From Dipodascopsis uninucleata var. uninucleata (Eukaryota; Ascomycota; Lipomycetes; Lipomycetales; Lipomycetaceae): 64,000 nt of DNA. The DNA lies in contig JAJLTO010000015.1 in NCBI GenBank assembly GCA_030568195.1, positions 248,001 through 312,000 on the forward strand, given 5' to 3'. This document shows, in pieces, positions 1-12,420 of this stretch. Under the pieces are notes generated by a model. The model ran no database searches and had not been told where the DNA came from. It saw only the letters and a program-made list of their open reading frames with translations. Each line of letters begins with the position of its first letter. The stretch's first letter is position 1. Position numbers and translations under genes: made by a program.

Positions 1-1093
1 AGATCTTGCGGTACACGAGGATATTTCCTTACCTTATAAAGAATATCGCAAAGAACGTATAATCTCGAATGTGGTCGTCCATGGCTAAAAATGCCGAATG
101 CAATATGACTCCATCAACCTTGATCTGACAAGATTTTAAAAGATGTTTTCGATTATTGTTGTCTTTTCTTGATAAAACTATCAATTTGAATATATTTTGG
201 TACGCAGTGACTAGTAGAGCATTTCCAGGTCGATCTACTTGCAAGTCTTTACCGAGTAGTTTGATTGACGCTGCTATATCCATTTCAGTGCCGTTATCAC
301 CATCCCTAAAGTCTTCAAATGACTTCCCATTAAATAAAGGGAGAGGAAAGCGAGCTGCCGGATCTATATCCAAATTACTGTCTATATGCTGATTTGATAT
401 ATCACTGTGTAAACTCTCGGCTGTGGAACCATCAAGCATCACGGTTCCCCACGAATCTCTCAGTTCCACAATGTTACAGACTAGAGGATTATTTTGAACA
501 TCCCACACTATAAAGAGCATATACCTGTCCTCTGTAACTAGTACCAGCGTATCTTTATCCGCAAGTATTTGCTGTTCTGACTGATCTTGACTTTCACCTA
601 TCCGTGGACTTGCGATAGCCGAATCTTGATTAATAGGTATGCTGGCGTCACAAGCTGCCATAGCGCAGGGAATAACTGTAGCTGATATGATCTTGCTAAA
701 TGCTGGGATGACCTTCTTAAGCTCGAAGATATATCCTCGATCATCGATAGTATCTTCGTTATTATTGCTAAAACTGTTTGCATTACTGCTGATGAAATTT
801 TCGCTGCTGTTGGTGCTACTGTTTGTTGAATCTGTAGAACGCAGGAGATTGTATAACTCAATTGAGGACTCCTATAAAAGATATATCACATTAAATCACG
901 AATCGATTGGCACTATTATAGCTGTAATATTCACCTTTATGATAACTATCTCATCATTCTGTAGTCCATTTCTGAGGCGAAGGATCTTTCGAATCACTGG
1001 TGAGAACGCAACATTGCGTGAAAGAGCTCCATACACCTCTGAGCTGATATTGCTTTTTGATGAGAAAAAATGTCTGTATTCTTCATCAGACAT
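1..1093 (-). CDS. MMS1/DDB1/CPSF-A superfamily protein, N-terminal part (leaves left edge)
   Basis: Two exons are visible: 1093-935 and 871-33, with a TTTTATAG acceptor before the second and a GTAAGG donor after it; the rest lies beyond the left edge. About 332 residues are encoded. The start opens with MSDEEYRHFF, followed by two short stretches, LRLRNGLQNDEIVIIK and ESSIELYNLL, that match how MMS1_N-type beta-propellers open (a strand naming the gene product's value as a variable, then Leu-Glu-Leu-Tyr). Further on, DRYMLFIVWD and RPGNALLVTAYQNIFKLIVL fit later propeller strands. Members include Mms1, DDB1, Cft1 and Rse1, which act in cullin-4 ubiquitin ligases, 3'-end processing or U2 snRNP. 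An Asn/Ser-rich loop (about residues 65-95) is a lineage insertion. I cannot tell which member this is. It is divergent from PIG-A, with 254 bp between the start codons. Confidence 0.6.
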
Positions 1094-1347
1094 GCTCAGT
1101 CTATTTGACAGCTTTCACTTATATCATCCGATTCAGGGCGCTTCTATTGAAGGCGGTGCGTCATTGTAGCTATAGACTACTTGTTTACGTATGCTTTGGG
1201 ACAAAACCTAACGATCAGAATTCAAAATCGAAATTACACGATTTAAGCAGAAGAGCAATAATCGGCAACTATATACTAAATAGTGTAGAGGAGAGCATAC
1301 TACTTTTTTTTTTTGGTACTAGATCGTTTTCAATAGTGGAAATCACC

Positions 1348-3071
1348 ATGCCGTACAATATTGCGTATGTATTGTATTGCTCTGGGACAAAGATTATATA
1401 TCATTGAAAGTAAGAGGATCATGAAAATTAACAATAAGCTGCTCAATATAGGATGGTATGCGATTTCTTTTATCCGCAACCTGGAGGAATTGAATCACAT
1501 ATATATCAATTATCATCGGTAAGTTTAAAACTAATGCGATAGAACGGAAAGCTGGCCTGATAGTCTCCCCACAGAAAACTCTATGGTGCAACCTTGTCGC
1601 TTACTGACGTGAAACTGAACGTTTGGTATATCTAGAAACTCATATCGTTGGGCCATTCAGTCATTATTATAACTCATGCATATAAGACACGCTCGGGAGT
1701 AAGATATCTGACTCATGGACTGAAAGTATACTACGTACCTTTCTTCGTACTTTATCGAGAATCGACATTTCCATCTGTATTTTCCTTCTTTCCAGTTCTG
1801 CGGGACATTCTAATCCGCGAGGAAATCGACATCGTTCATGGACATGCGAGTCTCAGTAGTCTATGTCACGAAGCAATATTACATGGTCGCACTATGGGTC
1901 TGCGAACAGTATTTACGGAACACTCACTTTTCGGATTTGCTGACCCAGGAAGTATATTGGGTAATAAATTACTGAAGTTTACTCTTAGTGACATTGGCCA
2001 TGTTATTTGTGTATCACATACTTGGTACGTTTCTTTTATTCAGGATAATTGCAATATTTTAGGCGTGAGACTGATCTAATCTATTGATATGTACACAGCA
2101 AAGAGAATACTGTTTTAAGAGCGTCTCTTGACCCAGTTATGGTGAGCGTTATCCCGAACGCCGTGGTAGCCTCAAATTTCCGACCAGATCCTTTAAAAGC
2201 CTCTTCTACACATAGTAAGTTCTATTGAATGGAAGTCTTATTTATTGAAAATAAGTCATTTAATTAATTCTTATTTACTAATTCATCATTAATAGTAACA
2301 ATCGTCGTTATCTCAAGGTTATATCCTAATAAAGGTGCAGACTTACTTACGGCAGTTATACCTAGAATTTGTCTTCAACATCCTACTGTGAAATTCATTA
2401 TTGCTGGAAGTGGTCCGCGAGAAATAGACCTAGAACAAATGAGAGAAAAATACCAGCTTCAGGAACGAGTAGAGTTGGTAGGACCGATTAGACATGAAGA
2501 CGTGCGCGATGTTATGTGCAAAGGTCATATATATTTGCACCCTACTTTGACCGAAGCATTCGGTACAGTACTAGTGGAGGCAGCATCCTGTGGACTGTTA
2601 GTTGTCACCACAAAGGTAGGTGGTATTCCGGAAGTTTTGCCGTCACATATGACGATATTTTCTTCACCATCGGAAGATTCTCTTGTGGCTTCGGCAAGTA
2701 AGGCTATCTCACTTATAGAGTCCAAAGCTATTGACACTTCGACCTTTCACAATCAAGTTAAGGGCATGTATGGTTGGCACGATGTAGCTAGGCGAACAGA
2801 GAAAGTGTATGATATTGTGGCAAAGATTGAAAACGAACCAGTAATCTATAGACTCAAAAAATACTACGGTTGTGGTATTTGGGCTGGAAAGCTGTTCGTA
2901 ATGTGTGTTGTTTTAGACTACTTGCTTCTCCGACTTCTTGAATGGCTATATCCTGAAGATAGTATAGACAGAGTATGCAAATGGCCACGTAGACCGACCG
3001 ATGAGCCTCTATTAGCTGGTGAAAACACACATGGAGAGAAAATGGAATCTGAAGACGAAGAGAATTCATGA
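1348..3071 (+). CDS. GPI3: GPI-GlcNAc transferase catalytic subunit (PIG-A/Gpi3)
   Basis: Catalytic subunit of the ER complex that transfers GlcNAc from UDP-GlcNAc to phosphatidylinositol, the first step of GPI-anchor synthesis. I read five exons: 1348-1364, 1452-1518, 1636-2024, 2099-2214 and 2296-3071, giving 454 residues, close to yeast Spt14/Gpi3 (about 452). The first exon is only 17 nt and encodes MPYNIA; joined to exon 2 it gives the family signature [20 protein letters not shown]. Next come [16 protein letters not shown], the [11 protein letters not shown] segment, and the retaining GT4 E-x7-E motif EAFGTVLVE near residue 281. A C-terminal hydrophobic segment ([20 protein letters not shown]) would anchor it in the ER with the catalytic domain in the cytosol. 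All junctions keep frame and rebuild conserved sequence, so the model is strong. Confidence 0.93.
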
Positions 3072-3386
3072 AATCTGCGTCGGTGTCTCTGATTGTAATT
3101 GTCTTATTATTGTACGTTTGCATTATATAATTATATTCTATATCTTAATTAATAAATGAAATAATATTAATAATACGAACCTCTCGTCTTGGGTTAGGTC
3201 ATATTAGGGATATTCTGATCCGGAGCGAAGAAATTTGTATGATACTGCGCATAGCCAGAGCAAAGTAGGACTGAAACTGACGTGTAGGAGAGGATTTTTC
3301 ATTCTGAAATATCTGGAAAGATATTATTAGTTGTTATTTATCGCTGAATTGATTGTTTTGATCCTAATTCAAGGAGCTTCAGAAAA
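3072..3386. other. Intergenic, PIG-A 3' end to PAP1 5' end
   Basis: About 315 bases between two genes on the same strand. AATAA-type sequences lie near 3148-3170 and could serve as the polyadenylation signal of the upstream gene. The remainder is promoter and leader for the poly(A) polymerase gene. I see no ORF or RNA gene. Confidence 0.5.
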
Positions 3387-5453
<2,067 letters not shown>

Positions 5454-6858
5454 CAAGCTCACTAAGCCCTCATGGTGGATGTATATTAAAAGTCGAGGAA
5501 TCAGAGGAACTAGCGACTAAAAGATACTAAGTATAAATAGAACTTACGAAGTTTACGTTCATCATAATATTGAGTCAAGACTGAAAGGTATAAAGAATCT
5601 ATGAAATTTTGAGGATAAGCGGCATGACACCAGTACATCATCGTGTTTAAGAAGTATTAACCTATTGTTTTAGAATTCACAGTTGTCGTATAAAAGGATT
5701 AATTTATATTTTGATGTCCAAAGAAAATGATGTTGAAAGACGACTATTATCTCTATTCATTTTAATATTTTCATTTTATTAGGTGAGTATAATATTTTGG
5801 GGATTTTTTAAGCGACAAGGCAAGTCGGGTAAGAAAGTGAAGAAAATCGTGACCAAGGTCATGAATGACGAGACATGGTTTAACATAGATGATAAGCGAT
5901 AGCTTGACCAGTCGTCATTCGGCCTAGCGTAGCAAGAAATAAAAGTAATCACTCGTCCTATGAAACAGCCATTGTCGAAGCATATTCTTTATATTTAGTA
6001 ACGGCTTGTTTGCAGTCGTCTGGACGCGAACTGATATGCTGCTATATAATGAATCAAGAAAGAAGCCTGTTTCTCGTGAGAATTGTAGTACTTTTACTAT
6101 TCTCGCTTATTTAGAAACACAAATTTCTCAAGAAACTTCCGATTTTATCTTGTATTTCTTTAGTGATTTTTCTTTATATAATTAGCCTCATTCTTTTGGC
6201 ATGTAAATTATTTATATAGCAACTTGATTGAGAAATTGATACTACTGATTAACGCATCCGAATAACTATATGTTCTATCATAACTTTGAAGCAATCGTAT
6301 TACTCAGTTTTGTATACGCTCTCAGGTATATCTCATAGTCGAGGATAACCAACAAATTGAAGTACTAGAGTTCTTGATTATAATGACTACATTGCTTTCT
6401 GATCATGAAAGCTGTCTATAGGCCAATAATCGGTTAAGTTGTCACACCCTACAAATACTAATTTTGATAAAGTATATAGATGAGTTCAAATTTGCTAGAT
6501 TTGCAAGAGACTTAATATTACAGGGTTGACCCTCCTTAAAACTAGAAAAGAAGATGTCATTAGACTGACGACGCTCTGAACACTCACCATGACCATTACA
6601 TGTTAACTTAAACTATCTCAGAAGAGCTTAAAGCCAAATCAGATAGTACTAACAATTTAGCAGTTCTAATACTTTTGCAAATATGATGGAAAACAGTCCA
6701 GCATATTGAATTGAAACGAGTTGTTCATATATGTTAATAATTAGAATAAATTATATAATTGTAAGAAAATTACAGGTCAATTATAACAAAATAAAACATT
6801 TTTAGACAAATATAAATTAATGGGAACCAAATTACTTAAATCAAAAAAAAGAGAAACG
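5454..6858. other. Convergent intergenic region PAP1/FET3, no recognised gene
   Basis: About 1.4 kb between the 3' ends of PAP1 and FET3. It is AT-rich with stops in all frames. The only open stretch I noted is 5783-5902 (+), which follows a TTATTAG acceptor-like site and encodes a Lys-rich 39-residue peptide (GKSGKKVKKIVTKVMNDE core) ending in TAG; nothing connects it to a start. No tRNA-like B box seen. Confidence 0.5.
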
Positions 6859-8661
6859 CTAGTTGAACTCAGTAGACTCGATCTCGTCGCTCTCACCAAG
6901 GGCGGTAGCCAATTCCTTTTCAGTATACTTAAGCTCAGTAGATCCATAATATCCAATGAAAAACATACCAAGGAAAGCAGAAACACACGAGAACACAAGA
7001 GCAACAATACCCTTTGCAGTGAAACCAGTAGGGAGATCTTTAGGCTGAACAGGCTCTCCGGTAAGATCAAACAAATTTGCAGTATTACCAGCAGCATTAC
7101 CCTCGTAATCATAACCACCAGCCTTGCAAGCTGCATAATGATCATCGGGAACAACCTGATTAGCTTGAATTAAAGCGGGGGCTTCAACCAAGGTCAATGC
7201 AAGGCCCTGCTCCAAATGCCACTCAATGTGACAGTGGAAAAACCAAACACCTGGGTTATTGGCGATAAAGCGAAGAACCATATAACCTTGCGGTCTAAGA
7301 TAAGCAGTATCACGACGAACAGGATACTCATTAATCGTTCCTGGGTTGCTTGCATCATATATCAATAAATCATCGTCAGATGCAGGAGATCTCTCGACAA
7401 TTTGGAAAAAGTGACCATGAAGATGGAAAGGATGTGTTCCAGTATCAGCGTTGTTAACAACAATTTCAACAACCTCATTGTGCTGCAAAACAAAAGTATT
7501 AGTGTTAGAACCATAAATAGTAACATCGGCACTATCATTTCCACTAGACATAACAGTATAAAGAGATGGAACTGTCGGCTGAACATAAGTAATATTGTTG
7601 AAAAAAGCATAATTAACACCATTTCCAAGATTAATCATGTCTACTGTAACAGTGATAGTATAATCTGGGTCATATGGCGCAATTTTCTCGACTGGAACAA
7701 GATCGAAATCATCAAGGAACTCCCACTCATCAAGTAATAGAGGTTCAGGAAATTCGGCATCGTCATCATACACCATCCATCCAGTAGAGTTAGTAACCAA
7801 ATCGTCAGGAAGGGTATCAAGCATATCAATATTGAAGGCACCGACGAAGGCATAGTTGGTGCTAGTCTCGTTCTTAGTTGTGATAAGAACAGTATATCTC
7901 TGAGCAACAGTGATGTAGATACGATCAGTAACGTATGGTTCAACATAAATACCGTCGACTTCAACAACGGTCATGTTGTGACCTTCAAACCAGATATACT
8001 GAGATACGAAACCACCAATATTAATAATTCTCAGCTTGTATGTAGTATTTGGCTTAACATTCCACTTGTAGTCAGTAGTCTCGTTTAAAAGATTAGCATC
8101 TGGAATTGGTTCAGCACCAGTGGGGTTCTTGATGTTCAAGAACTCATATTTGAGAAGATAAAAGGCATCATCATGGTAGTATTCAGACACGACAAGATGC
8201 GTATCGATATCATATAGATCCTTGAAAGGCTCATCGTCATCATAGACGATGAGGGGTGCACGTAAACCATTAGGATATTGTGCAGAATAATGGGAATGAT
8301 ACCAGTAAGTACCAACTTGGTTAACAGTGAAATTGTAAATGAAATTGGATCCTGGAGGAATAGCGCACTGAGTGACACCAACTGGGCCATCCATAGCAGT
8401 GGTTCCATTCTGGTATATACCGTGAAAATGAAGAGACGTTGGCTGATCACCCAGGTTGTTTGTAAGATTAACAATAAGACGATCACCCTTGTTAACATAA
8501 ATAGGTGGTGGTGGCCAGGCACCGTTAACACCAACCATTTTTTTCTCCATAGCACCATCTGGGTTGGCAGTGACATAATCAATACTGAAATCATATTGAA
8601 CGGTAGCTGCAGTAGCTGCAGCGACAAGCGATGCCAAGCCAAAAATGTTCTTCAGCAGCAT
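6859..8661 (-). CDS. FET3: Fet3-type multicopper ferroxidase
   Basis: Plasma-membrane multicopper oxidase that oxidises Fe(II) to Fe(III), using O2, for uptake through the Ftr1 permease. It is a single 600-residue exon. Residues 1-20 form a signal peptide (MLLKNIFGLASLVAAATA). Copper ligands are all visible: HFHG at 78-81, WYHSH at 120-124, HPFHLHGH near 410, and FFHCHIEWH near 478, where the HCH triad bridges the type 1 and trinuclear centres. Several NxT/NxS sites suggest glycosylation of the exocellular domain. A single membrane helix (IVALVFSCVSAFLGMFFIGYYG, about 550-573) and a short acidic cytosolic tail distinguish it from secreted laccases. FTR1 is divergent on the other side of a 6.4 kb gap, the classical pairing in fungi. 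Confidence 0.95.
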   Translation of the reverse strand: MLLKNIFGLASLVAAATAATVQYDFSIDYVTANPDGAMEKKMVGVNGAWPPPPIYVNKGDRLIVNLTNNLGDQPTSLHFHGIYQNGTTAMDGPVGVTQCAIPPGSNFIYNFTVNQVGTYWYHSHYSAQYPNGLRAPLIVYDDDEPFKDLYDIDTHLVVSEYYHDDAFYLLKYEFLNIKNPTGAEPIPDANLLNETTDYKWNVKPNTTYKLRIINIGGFVSQYIWFEGHNMTVVEVDGIYVEPYVTDRIYITVAQRYTVLITTKNETSTNYAFVGAFNIDMLDTLPDDLVTNSTGWMVYDDDAEFPEPLLLDEWEFLDDFDLVPVEKIAPYDPDYTITVTVDMINLGNGVNYAFFNNITYVQPTVPSLYTVMSSGNDSADVTIYGSNTNTFVLQHNEVVEIVVNNADTGTHPFHLHGHFFQIVERSPASDDDLLIYDASNPGTINEYPVRRDTAYLRPQGYMVLRFIANNPGVWFFHCHIEWHLEQGLALTLVEAPALIQANQVVPDDHYAACKAGGYDYEGNAAGNTANLFDLTGEPVQPKDLPTGFTAKGIVALVFSCVSAFLGMFFIGYYGSTELKYTEKELATALGESDEIESTEFN

Positions 8662-9397
8662 TTTGAAATATATCTGGAAGGAGAGTCAGAGTCAGTAACA
8701 ATATTCCAAAACTTCTACACACTGCGTATTATAAAAGTACACGCTCGTGGTACACTCAATTAAGCTTCTGTCTTCACATTCAATACCCGCATAACACCAA
8801 ACCACCTTCCAGAAAGTCACTACTGAGTCAACGATAACACATGCTGAAAGATTGTGCTAGCGAGTTCCTGAGCACCAAAGAGCGTGTCTGCATACTGTCA
8901 CGTACCGTTCAAAAATTATTCCCCGTAGCTTTGCAATTCAAGTGGTCCTAGCGATTATAGCTCTACAGACATATACGTCGGGGAGAAGATAAATGCCAAT
9001 TATCTACACCTCAATGATTACCTGTACACTGTGAGAGAAAATATATAGTATATATATGTAACTACACAGAACAGGCCAAGATATACTAGAGATGATCGTC
9101 CGACAGTCAGACAAGCGGTTGCAAACAATCAAAGTAATATATCAATCAAGGAACGAACGTGCAAGAGACGAAGACGATAAGAAAGAAAAAAGAGAAAACG
9201 AGAAGAAGAAATAAAAATAAGTAAAAATTGAATTAAATGAATAAAGGTGAATGACATGAATAGTAAGAATGGAATCACCTTCCGTTAATAATGAAAGAAG
9301 CAAAATCAAATAAAAGCAAGGTTCGAACGTCGTGACCCGAAGGCAAAAAAAATAAATTATTAAAATATACTAAATCTTAATATTAGGTTGACGTTAA
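8662..9397. promoter_or_regulatory. FET3-proximal upstream region with polypurine tract
   Basis: AT-rich sequence directly upstream of FET3. A polypurine run at about 9160-9205 (CT-rich on the FET3 sense strand) lies 500-545 bp before the start codon. Such CT blocks often precede transcription starts in fungi. GATAA cores occur near 8985 and 9176 and could bind an iron-responsive GATA factor (Fep1/SreA type), but cores this short are common in AT-rich DNA. Confidence 0.4.
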
Positions 9398-9399
9398 TT

Positions 9400-12300
9400 A
9401 AGAGATATTGGCAGCATTGCTTTTTATTGTTTCTCTAGAGGAATATCTAGAATAAGCTTTTATATGTAATAAATTGATTGACTTTTCAGATATTTTTCGA
9501 AGTGGGTTTTTTTTGCTGGGTCCTTTCTTGGCCAACGCGAGGACAAGGCAGTTAAGCATATACATCTGGCAGAGAGGCGACATCTGAGGCACATAACGCG
9601 CTCCTGATGACGAGATTATGCGAGCAAACGTAGTCACAGATCCGACACGGTACGGGGCAGAAAAGTGAGCTGAGCGCGTACACTGGCGGTCCGGACAGGC
9701 ATGTCCCACAGCGCAGCGGAAATCGCGAAGCACTGAAGTGCTGCTGCGCACGCGCAGGCACACCTGCAGGCCGCTCACACCAGCACGCTCTGAGGGCCGT
9801 CTTCGACGGTGTCCATAGCTTCCGCAGTCTACAATCCCACCCGTGCGCACTGTCGCGCGATTACTGGGCGCGTTGAACGTGAAGAAGGAGGGACTCAAAA
9901 CAGCGCTGCAGCGAGATGTGCTGATGAAGTCATTGGACTGGTCGCGCCTGCAGTAGCAGCTGCATAGTACTAAGCCTTGCCCAGCTAGTGGGCCTGCGGA
10001 CTAGTTACTAGGCTCGTCGCATTTGATGGATTAGATTATCATCGGGATGGGCTGGCTGCTTTCGGGTTTGTATGGGGCAAAATGCCGTCGCGTAGTGGAT
10101 GCGTGCTAGAGCGCAGCAGGACTAGCGCGCATAGTGGTGACTAAGGCAAGAATTTAGTCGCCTGAAAGGATCTCTTACCGAGTGCTTTCTAAACTTAGGT
10201 GGTGCGATCAATCAGATAATGATGGATCTAGGCACGTTGTCTGGCGAGAACTAAGCAAGCGTTTTAGTAAGCGCACAAACTTTATTTGAAGTCTGGCAGA
10301 AGTCTGACCCGGACTAGCTCGATGTTTTCAGTTTGTTGCTTAGGTCCATACCGAAACGGCAGCTTAAGGCTGGCTGGCGTTCACAAATATGTCGATGGTG
10401 GCATCAGCATTCCGGAAAGAGGTCTGGAGCAGATGGACGAGTCTAGCCGTGCTGTTGATACCGTCTCTTAGCAACAGCAGGTCTGCTCTTAGTGCGACCG
10501 GTGCGAGACGCGACGAGGTATGTTGCGCGAGGCAGCGGTGCAGTTGGATATCGCGCGCGCGTGGTAATAGCAAGGACTCTGGCGAGCAGATACGCCTGAA
10601 TCGCTCTGCCCTATTGTGCTTTTAGAGCAGGGCAATGACGCTAGTGTGGATAATTTGTTTTATGTTCTCTCTTGAGAGGAATTTTTTTTAATATTCGCTC
10701 TAATTCTTTATTTTATTTTTATTTTTATTTTGTTTATTTTTGCTTTGCTTGTTTTCATTATTGCTGCTGCTACCAGCACTAGTGAGAAAACAGCCTGTGT
10801 GCTTATTTTGCTCTTGAATACGCTATTGTTTGTTTTATTTTACTGATTCCCTTGTGGATGTCTCTGCTGTTGCTTGCTTGTTTCGACTCTTAAACCGTCT
10901 GCTTCCACACTATAAACATAGTGAGCCTGAATAAATGCATAAACTGTAGTAACTTGTGCGCTATACTTTGGCACCCAGCTCTCTGCGGACTAGCGCGGTG
11001 GCTACCGGCTGTGTCCACTAGTTTTTATCAATCAGAAAATAGCGGTCATTAACTGATATAAGAGATATGATTGATAATGATAACCCTAATACTAATAGAC
11101 CACTATGGTGGAATAGTGTGTCTGCAGTGGAGTGCTAGTGGTTTTTGGCTGGGCATGGTCTTAGGATGTGATCTGTATGGCCGGTCGCCGCTTGCTGGCA
11201 GGCTATACGATGAGCTGCTCCCTGCAAGAGTGCACTTCACCTAGACGACTTTCTGGCCTGCTTTCGATCGAGTAGATCGATAGCGGGCTAGGGAGTGTTG
11301 TGACGTGCACAGTTCGGGCGCTGCGCTACGGCTCGCTTGCTAGCTTTGGTCCCTTAGCTGGCAAACAAAATGTATTTTCCGTGCCAGCTGTACAGCAGTG
11401 TGTGCTGAACAGCCATATGTAAGCAGGTAGGCAGGAATGCCGGTCCAGACGCGCTGCGTCTAGGCAAGAGGAGATGGACCGTATGCGTAGAGGAGAGCAA
11501 GACGAGGTTTGGGCTGCTGCGAGCGTAATTTTACATAGTCTACTCTTGGAAAGTGCGCGAATTGCAGTCTTAAATATGAGCTACGATTCGTCAGTAGATA
11601 TTTGAAATATGCTGTCGTATGGCTACGTACAGATGCTAGTTGCTTTACACCGTTCTATTGTGGGAGCCGGGATACGACAGTGTGGCTACTTTGCGGTCGG
11701 CGAAGTCAGTGCTTTTGGGTCTGGTGTCGAGTGCTCTGGAGCCTCTGGCCTTATACTGTTGCTTAGAAGTAGCAAAAATAGCTCTCGCACGATGCAGCAG
11801 TATTCCGTTTCTATCTTAGTCTAGCACTGCTAGCACTGGCATTTGCTTTCGTCATATCATCATTTCTTTGTCATGTCTAGTGTGTACTTCCAGTGCGTTT
11901 CTTGTCATTGAGGTCTTTTCTCGCTGTCTTAGGTCTTTTTCTTCAATATTTTTCCTTTTCTCCTTCACATGACGAGTGGTTTTACAATTGTTGCAGGAGT
12001 ATGAAATAAAAGCCCTCACACAGACAAGTGTGTCATAGTTAACAACACCTGCATCGTACTTACGCTGTTCGTCCATTGCGACTAATTAGAATAGCCTGTA
12101 GATTCTTACAAAAATCTCACCAATTGATCGCATCTAGAAAACTATTTTGCAGTCGGGAAACTTTTTTCTCCCGAACAATGTGCGCTGTCTTTTCTGGACA
12201 AACCTTCTCTCTTTCTTCTTCTCCCTTCTTATGCTTGAATTTCTAGGCGCAGCAGTCTTTTCTAGTCTAATGTCGCTTGGAATGAGCTTCTCAAAAAGAT

Positions 12301-12420
12301 TTTATTTGCGTTCTTAACAGCAGCTGTTCTCCCTTGGCTGCATACCCGGTCGTTCTTCTCCTTCGCTTGTCGCGAGAACTGCCAGATATAAGCGTCCGGG
12401 CCGAAGTTTAGATTCAGGGT
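9400..12420. other. GC-rich, CpG-rich ORF-less island between FET3 and FTR1
   Basis: No recognisable gene in about 3 kb; open frames are short and their translations look random. Composition is patchy. Hand counts give 38/60 G+C at 9661-9720, 39/60 at 9721-9780 and 40/60 at 10501-10560, against 16/60 in an ordinary intergenic block (28561-28620). CG dinucleotides are frequent, including an alternating CG run at 10552-10563. TAG/CTA triplets are also conspicuous. An AT-rich gap (about 10670-10760) interrupts it. This could be an unannotated non-coding transcript, a decayed insertion or a chromosome structural element. I cannot choose. Confidence 0.45.
10211..10219 (+). promoter_or_regulatory. 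Candidate iron-regulatory GATA site (ATCAGATAA)
   Basis: Exact match to the extended ATC-W-GATAA element bound by fungal iron-responsive GATA repressors (Fep1, SreA, Sfu1, Urbs1). It lies between FET3 and FTR1, both typical targets of such factors. The site is 1.55 kb from FET3 and 4.9 kb from FTR1, far for a fungal operator, so the call rests on motif and context only. Confidence 0.3.

Noticed and set aside
639-1169. 176-codon plus-strand ORF
   Set aside because: It is antisense to exons and intron of the MMS1-like gene, whose two exons join in phase and give family-like sequence. The plus translation has no recognisable domain.
9313-9330. GGTTCGAAC, similar to a tRNA B box
   Set aside because: No stem pairing around the loop and no upstream A box.
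9398-9898. 166-codon minus ORF in the GC island
   Set aside because: GC-rich DNA has fewer stops, so long frames arise by chance. The translation is rich in Arg, Ser and Cys without motif, and no splice logic extends it.
9400-12420. RIP-type (C-to-T) decay as the explanation for the ORF-less island
   Set aside because: RIP lowers G+C and CpA, whereas the island is locally GC-rich and CpG-rich, the opposite trend.
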